A stretch of DNA of 64,000 nt from Pseudomonas spelaei (lineage in GTDB: Bacteria; Pseudomonadota; Gammaproteobacteria; Pseudomonadales; Pseudomonadaceae), in the NCBI RefSeq assembly GCF_009724245.1, contig NZ_WNNK01000019.1, positions 1 to 64,000 of the forward strand. Reading direction: 5' to 3'. Under the pieces are notes generated by a model. That model saw nothing but the letters and a program-made list of their open reading frames with translations, had not been told where the DNA came from and searched no databases. The position numbers were made by a program, and so were the translations under genes. Positions 53,643-61,333 of the stretch are shown one piece after another (within the stretch, counting starts at the first letter, position 1; every line of letters starts with the position of its first letter).

Positions 53643-54335
53643 TCACACCGCCGGCAACCGCCACTCAATCGGCGTCTCGCCATTCTGCTCAAGAAACTTA
53701 TTGGTGCGGCTGAAATGCCCGCACCCAATAAACCCGCGATACGCCGACAACGGTGACGGGTGCACCGACGTCAACACCAGGTGCTTGGTGGCATCCACCA
53801 GTTTCTGCTTGCCCTGGGCATGGGCGCCCCACAGCAGGAACACCAGATGAGGCTGATGCGCGCTGACCACTTCGATAATCCGATCGGTAAAGAACTGCCA
53901 GCCCTTGCCCGCATGCGCATTGGCGTTGGCCCGCTCTACGGTCATGGTGGTGTTGAGCATCAGCACGCCCTGGTCGGCCCAGCTTTGCAGGTAACCGTGG
54001 TTGGGAATGTCGATGTTCAGGTCGCGCTTGAGCTCTTTATAGATATTGACCAGGGACGGTGGCGCCGGCACGCCGGGTTGCACCGAGAAGCACAAGCCGT
54101 GGGCCTGGCCCGGGCCGTGGTACGGATCCTGGCCGAGGATCACCACCTTGACCTTGTCCAGCGGCGTGGAATTGAGTGCATTGAAGATCATCGGGCCCGG
54201 TGGGTAGATTTCCTTGCCGGCTGCGTGTTCCTGGCGCAGGAACTCGCGCAACTGGGCCATGTACGGCTGGTCGAACTCATCCCGCAGGGCGTGTTTCCAG
54301 CTGGGTTCGAGTTTGATACGGTCGTCAGTGGTCAT
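53643..54335 (-). CDS. ung: Uracil-DNA glycosylase
   Basis: A 230-residue family 1 UDG that removes uracil from DNA. The catalytic Asp is in GQDPYHGPGQAHGL (about residues 67-80) and the minor-groove loop HPSPLSAYRG contains the catalytic His (about 194). The length is normal. It is convergent with the AbrB gene and divergent from the enoyl-CoA hydratase-family gene. Confidence 0.97.
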   Translation of the reverse strand: MTTDDRIKLEPSWKHALRDEFDQPYMAQLREFLRQEHAAGKEIYPPGPMIFNALNSTPLDKVKVVILGQDPYHGPGQAHGLCFSVQPGVPAPPSLVNIYKELKRDLNIDIPNHGYLQSWADQGVLMLNTTMTVERANANAHAGKGWQFFTDRIIEVVSAHQPHLVFLLWGAHAQGKQKLVDATKHLVLTSVHPSPLSAYRGFIGCGHFSRTNKFLEQNGETPIEWRLPAV

Positions 54336-54470
54336 GGTTGCATCATCTAGTCAAAAGAATGAGGCGAACCCTAGGAAAGCCTACTCTGCTTGTCAATTGA
54401 TCTGACGCAGAAGCGGCATTTTCCCACGATGGGATCATACTGAACGTTCAATTAATCGATTGAGGTCGCG

Positions 54471-55583
54471 ATGAACCTGCACTTCGAAGAACTGACCGGC
54501 ACAGACGGCGCTCGCATCGGCATCGCCAGCCTGGATGCTGAAAAGTCCCTCAACGCCCTCTCCCTGCCCATGATCCTGGCCCTGGCCGAACGCCTTGATG
54601 CCTGGGCCAAAGACCCGCAGATCGTCTGTGTGCTGTTGCGCGGCAACGGCCCCAAGGCGTTTTGTGCCGGGGGTGAAGTGCGCAGCCTGGTGCAGGCCTG
54701 CCGTGAGCAACCCGGCGAAGTGCCGCCCCTGGCCGAACAGTTTTTTGCGGCCGAATACCGACTCGACTATCGCTTGCACACCTACCCCAAACCACTGATC
54801 TGCTGGGGCCATGGTTATGTGCTGGGCGGCGGCATGGGTTTGCTGCAAAGTGCCTCGGTGCGCATTGTTACGCCAAGCAGCCGCCTGGCCATGCCGGAAA
54901 TCAGCATCGGCCTGTATCCGGACGTCGGTGCCAGTGGGTTCCTGTCGCGCCTGCCCGGTAAGCTCGGTTTGTTCCTCGGCCTCACCGGTGCCCAGATGAA
55001 TGGTCGCGACGCGCTGGACCTGGGACTTGCCGACCGTTTCTTGCGCGACGAACAACAGGACGAACTGCTCGATGGCCTGCTGCAATTGAACTGGCAGGAG
55101 CAAACCGCGATGCAGCTCAACAGTCTGCTCAAGGCCCTGGCTCAGGAAGCCCGCAACCAGTTACCTGAAGCCCAGTGGCTGCCACGCCGCACGCAGATCG
55201 ACGAATGGCTGGATGTCAGCGATGTGCGCTGTGCCTGGCGCGCCTTGACCCAACTGCGCGAACACGCCGACCCGCTATTCAGCCGTGCGGGCAAGACGAT
55301 GAGCGAAGGCTGCCCGCTGACCGCACACCTGGTGTGGGAGCAGATCCAGCGGGCGCGGAATCTGTCCCTGGCCCAGGTGTTCCAGATGGAGTACACCATG
55401 AGCCTTAACTGCTGCCGGCATCCGGAGTTCAGCGAAGGCGTTCGGGCGCGGTTGATCGACAAGGACCAACAGCCTCATTGGCATTGGCCGAATATCAACG
55501 CTATTCCGGAGGCGGTGGTGGAGGCCCATTTTCACAAGGTGTGGGAAGGACGGCACCCGCTGGCGGATTTATCTGACTATTGA
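54471..55583 (+). CDS. Enoyl-CoA hydratase/isomerase family, 3-hydroxyisobutyryl-CoA hydrolase-like
   Basis: A 370-residue crotonase-fold protein. The N-terminal part (LNALSLPMILALAERLDAWAKDP, RGNGPKAFCAGGEVRSL, GHGYVLGGGMGLLQSASVRIVT, MPEISIGLYPDVGASGFLSRLPG) follows the 3-hydroxyisobutyryl-CoA hydrolase type, which acts in valine breakdown; the long C-terminal helical part also fits that group. It is monocistronic by context, and no other valine-degradation gene is near. Confidence 0.85.
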   Translation: MNLHFEELTGTDGARIGIASLDAEKSLNALSLPMILALAERLDAWAKDPQIVCVLLRGNGPKAFCAGGEVRSLVQACREQPGEVPPLAEQFFAAEYRLDYRLHTYPKPLICWGHGYVLGGGMGLLQSASVRIVTPSSRLAMPEISIGLYPDVGASGFLSRLPGKLGLFLGLTGAQMNGRDALDLGLADRFLRDEQQDELLDGLLQLNWQEQTAMQLNSLLKALAQEARNQLPEAQWLPRRTQIDEWLDVSDVRCAWRALTQLREHADPLFSRAGKTMSEGCPLTAHLVWEQIQRARNLSLAQVFQMEYTMSLNCCRHPEFSEGVRARLIDKDQQPHWHWPNINAIPEAVVEAHFHKVWEGRHPLADLSDY

Positions 55584-55596
55584 GCATTGGAACAGA

Positions 55597-56043
55597 TCAG
55601 CGCCGGGATTCATCGACCGTGAACGAACAGTTGTCCGGCTGACGGTCGTCACAGGTATAGATGGCCAGGCCGAACGCATCAGTGGCGGGCTGCCAGTAAG
55701 TCGTATCGACCAGCGACATGTTCAGAACATCTTCCTCCATGCCATACCTCAAGGTCACGGGGCGACCCCTGTTTGTCAGATAGATACATTTTTCCAGGTA
55801 GCCGTTCTTGCGCTCTTGCCCATCACCGGGCACAAAGATGGCGCCTACAAACCTGTCGATGAAATCCTGAGTCCTCATCTTTGGGCTTTTCCAAAGCAGA
55901 CGAGCACCGACTGCTTGAAAAGCACCCTCAATGTATTTGACCGACGACGGATAAGGGCAACCTTGCCGCGCCATCGCTTGAGTGGTGCACATCAGCACCA
56001 GGCAAAACAAGCACACCATCCGCGTTGTCATCGTGAGTTCCAT
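55597..56043 (-). CDS. Small exported protein, possibly DUF3757
   Basis: A 148-residue protein with a signal peptide (MTTRMVCLFCLVLMCTTQAMA, cleavage at about residue 25) and paired Cys residues (GCPYPSSVKYIEG, EKCIYLTN, YTCDDRQPDNCSF). The CP-x-P-S pattern and length resemble DUF3757, but this is a soft call. ATG at 56043 chosen; another ATG four codons later is equally possible. Confidence 0.65.
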   Translation of the reverse strand: MELTMTTRMVCLFCLVLMCTTQAMARQGCPYPSSVKYIEGAFQAVGARLLWKSPKMRTQDFIDRFVGAIFVPGDGQERKNGYLEKCIYLTNRGRPVTLRYGMEEDVLNMSLVDTTYWQPATDAFGLAIYTCDDRQPDNCSFTVDESRR

Positions 56044-56142
56044 CAACCTACGGTCAGTTCGGTAACCCCTTTCCTACAGGGGACTACAATCCACGGCCTT
56101 AAGATAGCTGTGAAATCTGACAGTACGGATATACAGCGCCCA

Positions 56143-56170
56143 CAAAAAAGCGGCGCATCAAGCGCCGCTT
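56143..56170 (-). terminator. Intrinsic terminator after the lipoprotein gene
   Basis: Stem AAGCGGCGC (56148-56156) with GCGCCGCTT (56162-56170), loop of five bases, followed on the minus strand by a run of about six T. Confidence 0.9.
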
Positions 56171-56184
56171 CAAATGAAAACTGA

Positions 56185-56547
56185 CTACCGGTGCCCGCCA
56201 CGGCCTCCACCGTGGTCACCGCCTCGGCCATCCCCCCGGCCACGGCCACCATTGCCCCAATGATCACCCCAACCCTGGTTGTGGTAAGGGCGGTAACCGG
56301 CCCGGGGTCCCGCCGGGTAATAGCGAGGTGCCGGCTGGTAATAACGCGGCGAATAGTAACGCGGTGCCGGTGCATAGTAGCCACGCCGGTAGTAGGTCGG
56401 ACCACCGCCGTAGTAACCGTTGTAATAGACCGGCGCCGGCGAGGTATAGACCTCGGAACGGTAGTAGCTCCCGCCTCCGTCGTAATAGGGCACACAGGCA
56501 GAAAGGGTCAGGCCGAGCAAAGCGATGAGAAGCAGTCGACGATACAT
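56185..56547 (-). CDS. Tyr/Gly-rich small lipoprotein
   Basis: A 120-residue protein with a lipoprotein signal ending at lipobox LSAC (Cys18). The mature part is low-complexity: tyrosine, proline and arginine repeats of the form APRYYSPRYY and a glycine-arginine-histidine tail (GRGRGDGRGGDHGGG). AGGAGG is seven bases upstream of the ATG at 56547. Function unknown; such tails suggest a disordered envelope protein. Confidence 0.75.
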   Translation of the reverse strand: MYRRLLLIALLGLTLSACVPYYDGGGSYYRSEVYTSPAPVYYNGYYGGGPTYYRRGYYAPAPRYYSPRYYQPAPRYYPAGPRAGYRPYHNQGWGDHWGNGGRGRGDGRGGDHGGGRGGHR

Positions 56548-56870
56548 GGCGGCCTCCTGGACCGCGAAAGAGCACACACCAGCGACGCTGGGAGGCGGCA
56601 ATCAGCTTTCACTGACTGACGAAACATCTGACATCAAAAACTGAATCTGGTGCGATTTGGACATAGATTGATACATCTAGTCCGACACACACATCGCCTC
56701 ATTGCAGTGCAATCGCGCACCAGCAAAAAGCACGGCACTTCCCTGTCAGCCCCCATCCCCCTCTCGCAACCCCCAAAAAACCTGACTCTCCAGCACTTGG
56801 CACGACTCTCGCTTTACCTCTTCCCGTGCAAGAGTCATCACAGGTTCGCGGCACCACAATTTGCAATGGC
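56548..56870. other. Divergent leader region of the guanidine operon, no gene seen
   Basis: About 320 bases between the lipoprotein gene start and the riboswitch. No credible gene is present. The promoter for the riboswitch transcript should lie near its right end, but no strong sigma-70 pair is clear by eye. Confidence 0.5.
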
Positions 56871-56964
56871 CGACTAGGGTTCCGGCTCGCTTAAGCGAGT
56901 GGCTGGTCCGAGAGTTGGCGACCTCCAGTTGAGGTTACACGGCGGGATAAAAGCCCGGGAGACA
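56871..56964 (+). promoter_or_regulatory. Guanidine-I riboswitch (ykkC class)
   Basis: The conserved blocks occur in order: CTAGGGTTCCG (56874-56884), a P1b hairpin CTCGC-TTAA-GCGAG, CTGGTCCGAGAG (56904-56915), the P2 hairpin ACCTC-CAGTT-GAGGT, ACACGGCGGGATAAAAGCCCG and GGGAGA. This matches the guanidine-I aptamer, which turns on expression when guanidine is bound. No U-run terminator follows; instead the aptamer contains an exact complement of the downstream Shine-Dalgarno region, so the switch probably works on translation. Confidence 0.93.
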
Positions 56965-57006
56965 AGCCACCGTTCACGGTGCCGCGTTGCTCCTGCTCGC
57001 CCATGA

Positions 57007-57016
57007 TCAACTGGAG
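57007..57016 (+). promoter_or_regulatory. Ribosome-binding region complementary to the aptamer
   Basis: TCAACTGGAG here is the perfect 10-base complement of CTCCAGTTGA at 56924-56933 in the P2 part of the riboswitch. GGAG (57013-57016) lies eight bases before the ATG at 57025. Pairing of the two segments would hide the ribosome-binding site and break P2. Confidence 0.65.
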
Positions 57017-57024
57017 AAGCATCC

Positions 57025-58092
57025 ATGCCTTCGATACGTTTGCCCGCCCTGCTCGCCGTCGCCTTCGCCGCCCTGGTGAGCTTCCAGGCCCAGGCTGCCC
57101 CCAAAGACCATTTCAGCGTGTGCTGGACCATTTATGCCGGCTGGATGCCCTGGGAGTACGCCGGCAGCCAAGGCATCCTCGACAAGTGGGCGAAGAAGTA
57201 CGGCATCAAGATCGACGTGGTGCAGCTCAATGACTACGTCGAATCCATCAACCAATACACCGCCGGTCAGTTCGATGGCTGCACCATGACCAACATGGAT
57301 GCCCTGACCATCCCTGCCGCCGGTGGCGTCGACAGCACCGCACTGGTGGTCAGTGACTTCTCCAACGGCAACGATGGCGTGGTGATCAAGGGCACCGGCA
57401 AGACCGTCGCCGACCTCAAGGGCATGAACGTCAATTTGGTGGAACTCTCGGTCTCCCACTACCTGCTGGCCCGCGCGCTGGAATCGGCCGACCTCACCGA
57501 AAAAGACCTGAAAGTGGTCAACACCTCTGACGCCGACATCGCCGCCGCCTTCAACACCGACCAGGTCAAGGCCGTCACCACCTGGAACCCGATGCTCTCG
57601 GAGATCAAGACCAAGCCTGGCGTTACCCAAGTGTTCGATTCCAGCAAAGTGCCCGGCGAAATCATGGACATGATGGTGGTCAACACCCAGACCCTCAGGG
57701 ACAACCCGGCCCTGGGCAAGGCGCTGACCGGAGCCTGGTTTGAAGTCGTCGCGCTGATGAACGCCAAGACTGCCGCCAGCATCGCCGCCCTCGAACACAT
57801 GGCCAAGGCGTCCGGCACCGACCTCAAGGGTTTCCAGTCGCAACTGGACACCACCAAGCTGTTCGCCACGCCCAAGGAAGCGCTCGACTTCGCTACCAGT
57901 GCGCAGCTGCCGGCGACCATGCGCAAAGTCGCCGAGTTCTCTTTCCAGCACGGACTGCTCGGCGAAGGCGCCCGGGACACCAGCGCCGTGGGCATGAGCT
58001 TCGCCAACGGCGTGACCAGCGGCGACACCGCCAACCTCAAGCTGCACTTCGACCCCAGCTACGTGCAGATGGCCGCCGACGGCAAGCTGTAA
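57025..58092 (+). CDS. ABC transporter periplasmic binding protein for guanidine (urea carboxylase-associated)
   Basis: A 355-residue NitT/TauT-like solute-binding protein (signal peptide to about residue 24, ...FQAQA-APKDHFSVCWTIYAGWMPWEY). It matches the binding protein long annotated as urea carboxylase-associated (TIGR03427 type). The riboswitch and the downstream genes make guanidine the likely substrate. It is the first gene of the operon and starts 60 bases after the aptamer. Confidence 0.87.
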   Translation: MPSIRLPALLAVAFAALVSFQAQAAPKDHFSVCWTIYAGWMPWEYAGSQGILDKWAKKYGIKIDVVQLNDYVESINQYTAGQFDGCTMTNMDALTIPAAGGVDSTALVVSDFSNGNDGVVIKGTGKTVADLKGMNVNLVELSVSHYLLARALESADLTEKDLKVVNTSDADIAAAFNTDQVKAVTTWNPMLSEIKTKPGVTQVFDSSKVPGEIMDMMVVNTQTLRDNPALGKALTGAWFEVVALMNAKTAASIAALEHMAKASGTDLKGFQSQLDTTKLFATPKEALDFATSAQLPATMRKVAEFSFQHGLLGEGARDTSAVGMSFANGVTSGDTANLKLHFDPSYVQMAADGKL

Positions 58093-58104
58093 GAGGACCC
58101 GGCC

Positions 58105-58920
58105 ATGCGCCTGATCAACCGTCATCCGGATCGCTCCAGCCGCCTGCTGTTGGTGCTGCTGCCGTTCGCCTTGCTGCTGTTTGCCTACTTTGTGGGCTCG
58201 GCCGAGCGCCTGGCAGACAACCCCAACGACAAACTGCTGCCCAGCGCCGTGCAAATGGGCGACGCGGTGAAACGCCTGGCCTTCACCGCCGATACGCGCA
58301 CCGGCGAATACCTGTTGTGGCAAGACAGCGCTTCCAGCCTGCGCCGCCTGGCTATCGGCCTGGGTATCAGCGCCCTCGCCGGCCTGTGCCTGGGCATCGC
58401 TGCCGGTACGCTGCCGCTGTTCGGCGCACCGTTGTCACCGCTGCTGACCGTGTTGTCGATGGTACCGCCGCTGGCGATCCTGCCGATTCTGTTCATCGTG
58501 TTTGGCTTAGGGGAGTTATCGAAAGTGATGCTGATCGTCATTGGCATCACCCCTTGCCTGGCCCGCGACCTGGAACAGCGGGCACGGGAAATTCCCGTCG
58601 AGCTGCTGGTCAAGGCGCAAACCCTCGGCGCCTCGACCTGGACACTAATGTTGCGGGTAGTGCTGCCGCAATTGCTGCCACGGCTGCTGATCTCTCTGCG
58701 CCTGATGCTGGGGTCGGCGTGGTTGTTTCTGATCGCCGCCGAAGCCATCGCCTCCACCGACGGCCTGGGTTACCGGATCTTCCTGGTGCGCCGCTACCTG
58801 GCGATGGATGTAATCCTGCCGTACGTGGTGTGGATCACCCTGCTGGCCTGGTTGATGGACTGGGGTCTCAAGGCCCTGACCCGACGTGCGTTTCCCTGGT
58901 ATGAAGGAGCGCGGGCATGA
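58105..58920 (+). CDS. ABC transporter permease of the guanidine operon
   Basis: A 271-residue inner-membrane permease with about six hydrophobic segments and the EAA-like loop (EIPVELLVKAQTLGASTWTLMLRVVLPQLLPRLL) that docks the ATPase. It follows the binding-protein gene by 12 bases and overlaps the ATPase start (ATGA). Confidence 0.9.
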   Translation: MRLINRHPDRSSRLLLVLLPFALLLFAYFVGSAERLADNPNDKLLPSAVQMGDAVKRLAFTADTRTGEYLLWQDSASSLRRLAIGLGISALAGLCLGIAAGTLPLFGAPLSPLLTVLSMVPPLAILPILFIVFGLGELSKVMLIVIGITPCLARDLEQRAREIPVELLVKAQTLGASTWTLMLRVVLPQLLPRLLISLRLMLGSAWLFLIAAEAIASTDGLGYRIFLVRRYLAMDVILPYVVWITLLAWLMDWGLKALTRRAFPWYEGARA

Positions 58921-59678
58921 GCTTTATCAGCGTCAGTAATGTGTGGCAACGCTATGGCGAACAAGTGGTACTGGAAGGACTCAACCTGCAGGTCGCCGAG
59001 GGGGAGTTCTGCACGTTGGTCGGCACGTCGGGTTGCGGCAAGTCGACCTTCCTGCGCTTGCTGCTGGGCCAGGAAACAGCCAGTCGAGGCGAAATCCTGC
59101 TGGACGGTAAACCCCTCGCCGCCGAGCCCGATGCCAGCCGTGGCGTGGTGTTCCAGCGCTACTCGGTATTCCCCCATTTGACGGTGCTGGACAACGTCAC
59201 CCTGGGCCTTGAATTACCCCGTTCAGCGTTACTTGGGCGGCTGTTCGGCAACGCCAGAAAACAAGCACGAGAACACGCCGCCGCCCTGCTCCAGAAAGTC
59301 GGCCTGGGCCACGCCCTGGACAAGTACCCGGCGCAACTTTCCGGCGGCATGCAACAACGGCTGGCCATCGCCCAGGCCCTGATCATGAAGCCCCGAGTGT
59401 TGCTGCTGGACGAACCCTTCGGCGCCCTCGACCCGGGTATTCGCAAAGACATGCACCAGCTGTTGCTGGAGCTGTGGCGCGAGACCCGGCTGACGGTGTT
59501 CATGGTCACCCACGACCTCAGCGAAGGCTTCAGCCTGGGCACCCGTTTGCTGGTGTTCGACAAGGTGCGCCTCGACCCGCACGCCCCGGGCGCCTATGGC
59601 GCGCGCATCACCTACGACATCCCTTTGAACAGCGACCGCCGCAAAGCCCTCGACGAACTTGGAGCCCTTTCAAAATGA
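58917..59678 (+). CDS. ABC transporter ATPase of the guanidine operon
   Basis: A 253-residue nucleotide-binding protein of the NitT/TauT group: Walker A GTSGCGKST (about residues 37-45), signature LSGGMQQR (about 141-148), Walker B VLLLDEPFGALD and the switch His in MVTHDLSEG. It overlaps both neighbours by four bases (ATGA at each end). Confidence 0.92.
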   Translation: MSFISVSNVWQRYGEQVVLEGLNLQVAEGEFCTLVGTSGCGKSTFLRLLLGQETASRGEILLDGKPLAAEPDASRGVVFQRYSVFPHLTVLDNVTLGLELPRSALLGRLFGNARKQAREHAAALLQKVGLGHALDKYPAQLSGGMQQRLAIAQALIMKPRVLLLDEPFGALDPGIRKDMHQLLLELWRETRLTVFMVTHDLSEGFSLGTRLLVFDKVRLDPHAPGAYGARITYDIPLNSDRRKALDELGALSK

Positions 59679-60400
59679 CCGCCTCAACCCAATTGTTCCC
59701 CCCGTTCGCCGAAGAAACGCTGCCCGGCGGCGGCCACCGTTCCTTCGTCCTCAAGCGCGGCCAACTGCTGCGCCTGACCGACCTGCGCGGCGGCGCCAAT
59801 GTCAGCCTGACGCTGCTCAACGCCAATGAAAAAACCGAACGGCTGAACCTGCCCGACAGCCTCAAATGCCAACACACCGCCAAGCTCACCACCGGCCATT
59901 GCCTGTACTCGGACATGGGCCGCGTGCTGGCCGCCATCACCGCCGACACCTGCGGCTGGAGCGACAGCATCGGTGGCGTGTTGTGTGCCTCGGAGGTCGC
60001 CGAGAAATACGGCCAGGGTCGCTTCCAGGAGCGCCGCAACGGCTTCTATCGCAACGGCACCGACAACCTGCTGGTGGAGCTCGGCAAGTGGGGCCTGGGC
60101 CTCTCGGACCTGCTGATGACCCTCAACCTGTTCAGCAAAGTCACGGTGGATGAGGCAGGCGTCCTGCACTTCGTAGCGGGCAATTCGAGTGCCGGCGACT
60201 ACATCGAACTCTACGCGCCGATGGACACGCTGGTGGTGCTCACCGCCCTGCAACATCCCATGGACCCCAACCCCGAATACGCCCCGCAACCGCTAAAGTT
60301 GAGCTGGATGAACGCCGACGCCAGCGTCGCCGAGCACTGCCGCACTTCGCGCCCGGAAAACGAGCGCGGTTTTATCAACACTGACCGTCTGTTCGCCTGA
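59675..60400 (+). CDS. DUF1989 protein, one subunit of carboxyguanidine deiminase (UAAP2)
   Basis: A 241-residue protein of the DUF1989 family (urea carboxylase-associated protein 2). The conserved core LKCQHTAKLTTGHCLYSDMGRVLAAITADTCGWSDSIGG (about residues 68-106) carries Cys and His residues that likely bind metal. From recalled work on guanidine degradation (CgdA and CgdB), the two DUF1989 proteins together deiminate carboxyguanidine to allophanate and ammonia. The ATG at 59675 overlaps the ATPase stop. Confidence 0.85.
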   Translation: MTASTQLFPPFAEETLPGGGHRSFVLKRGQLLRLTDLRGGANVSLTLLNANEKTERLNLPDSLKCQHTAKLTTGHCLYSDMGRVLAAITADTCGWSDSIGGVLCASEVAEKYGQGRFQERRNGFYRNGTDNLLVELGKWGLGLSDLLMTLNLFSKVTVDEAGVLHFVAGNSSAGDYIELYAPMDTLVVLTALQHPMDPNPEYAPQPLKLSWMNADASVAEHCRTSRPENERGFINTDRLFA

Positions 60401-60409
60401 GGACCTTTC

Positions 60410-61042
60410 ATGTCTATCGCACTCGCCAAACAACCTGACGCCGCGATCTACCGCGCAACCATCCCCGCCGGCGAACCGTGGCTGATGGAGGTCAAGACCG
60501 GCCAGACCTTGCGCATCCTCGACCTTGAGGGCAACCAGGCCGTCGACACCTTGTTCTACAGCCTGAAAAACCCCAGGGAACGCTATGACGTGCAACGCAC
60601 CCTGCGCCGGCAAAACAACGTGTACCTGAGCACCGGCAGCGTGCTGTATTCCAACCTCGGCCAGCCGATGTTGACCCTCGTCGACGACACCTGCGGCCGC
60701 CACGACACCCTCGGCGGCGCCTGCGCCCAAGAGAGCAACACCGTGCGCTACGCCCTGGAAAAACGCTACATGCACAGCTGCCGCGACAACTACCTGCGGG
60801 CCTGCGCCCACGACGGGCGGCTGGGCAAAAGCGACATCGGTCCGAACATCAACTTCTTCATGAATGTGCCGGTCACGACGGACGGTGGACTGACCTTTGA
60901 GGACGGCATTTCCGCACCGGGCAAGTACGTCGACCTGCGGGCCGAGATGGACGTGATCGTGCTGATCTCCAACTGTCCGCAATTGAACAATCCGTGCAAT
61001 GCCTACAACCCGACACCTGCGGAGCTGCTGGTATGGAACTGA
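60410..61042 (+). CDS. DUF1989 protein, second subunit of carboxyguanidine deiminase (UAAP1)
   Basis: A 210-residue paralogue of the preceding gene (urea carboxylase-associated protein 1): LRILDLEGNQAVDTLFYSL, SNLGQPMLTLVDDTCGRHDTLGGACAQESN and DIGPNINFFMNVPV. It starts nine bases after the first subunit. CgdA and CgdB assignments of the two subunits are not separated here. Confidence 0.85.
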   Translation: MSIALAKQPDAAIYRATIPAGEPWLMEVKTGQTLRILDLEGNQAVDTLFYSLKNPRERYDVQRTLRRQNNVYLSTGSVLYSNLGQPMLTLVDDTCGRHDTLGGACAQESNTVRYALEKRYMHSCRDNYLRACAHDGRLGKSDIGPNINFFMNVPVTTDGGLTFEDGISAPGKYVDLRAEMDVIVLISNCPQLNNPCNAYNPTPAELLVWN

Positions 61043-61124
61043 AGATCAAGCGTTTGCGCAAATGGTTGTTCGCCCTGTGCCAGGCCAGAAGCGGGCAATG
61101 CATCCGAAAGCAATAGAGATCAAC

Positions 61125-61215
61125 TGTGGGAGCTGGCTTGCCTGCGATGGCGGTGCATCAGCCAATAACTCTATCGCCTGGCACGCCGCCATCGCGGGCA
61201 AGCCCGACTCCCACA
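61125..61215. repeat. REP pair inside the guanidine operon
   Basis: Arms TGTGGGAGCTGGCTTGCCTGCGA and partner TCGCGGGCAAGCCCGACTCCCACA. It lies in the 291-base gap before the carboxylase gene, so the operon message contains a stable hairpin at this point. Confidence 0.88.
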
Positions 61216-61333
61216 AGGGTCTGCATCGGATCCGTAATCTGCGCCACGGACGACCGTCGCGCTCACCCCATTTTGCGGGACGGCCCGCATCCCAGGACAA
61301 GGCTGAGCACACATCGGCCTGCGGGGTTTTGCC

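Noticed and set aside
57007..58323. Long minus-strand frame opposite the ABC binding protein
   Set aside because: Antisense frame of a GC-rich gene with Gly/Val/His-rich composition; the plus-strand gene has a signal peptide and a riboswitch.
61033..61116. 27-codon frame (MELKIKRLRKWLF...) overlapping the end of the second DUF1989 gene
   Set aside because: A start codon overlapping a stop and a basic peptide are suggestive, but it is too short and unsupported to call a gene.
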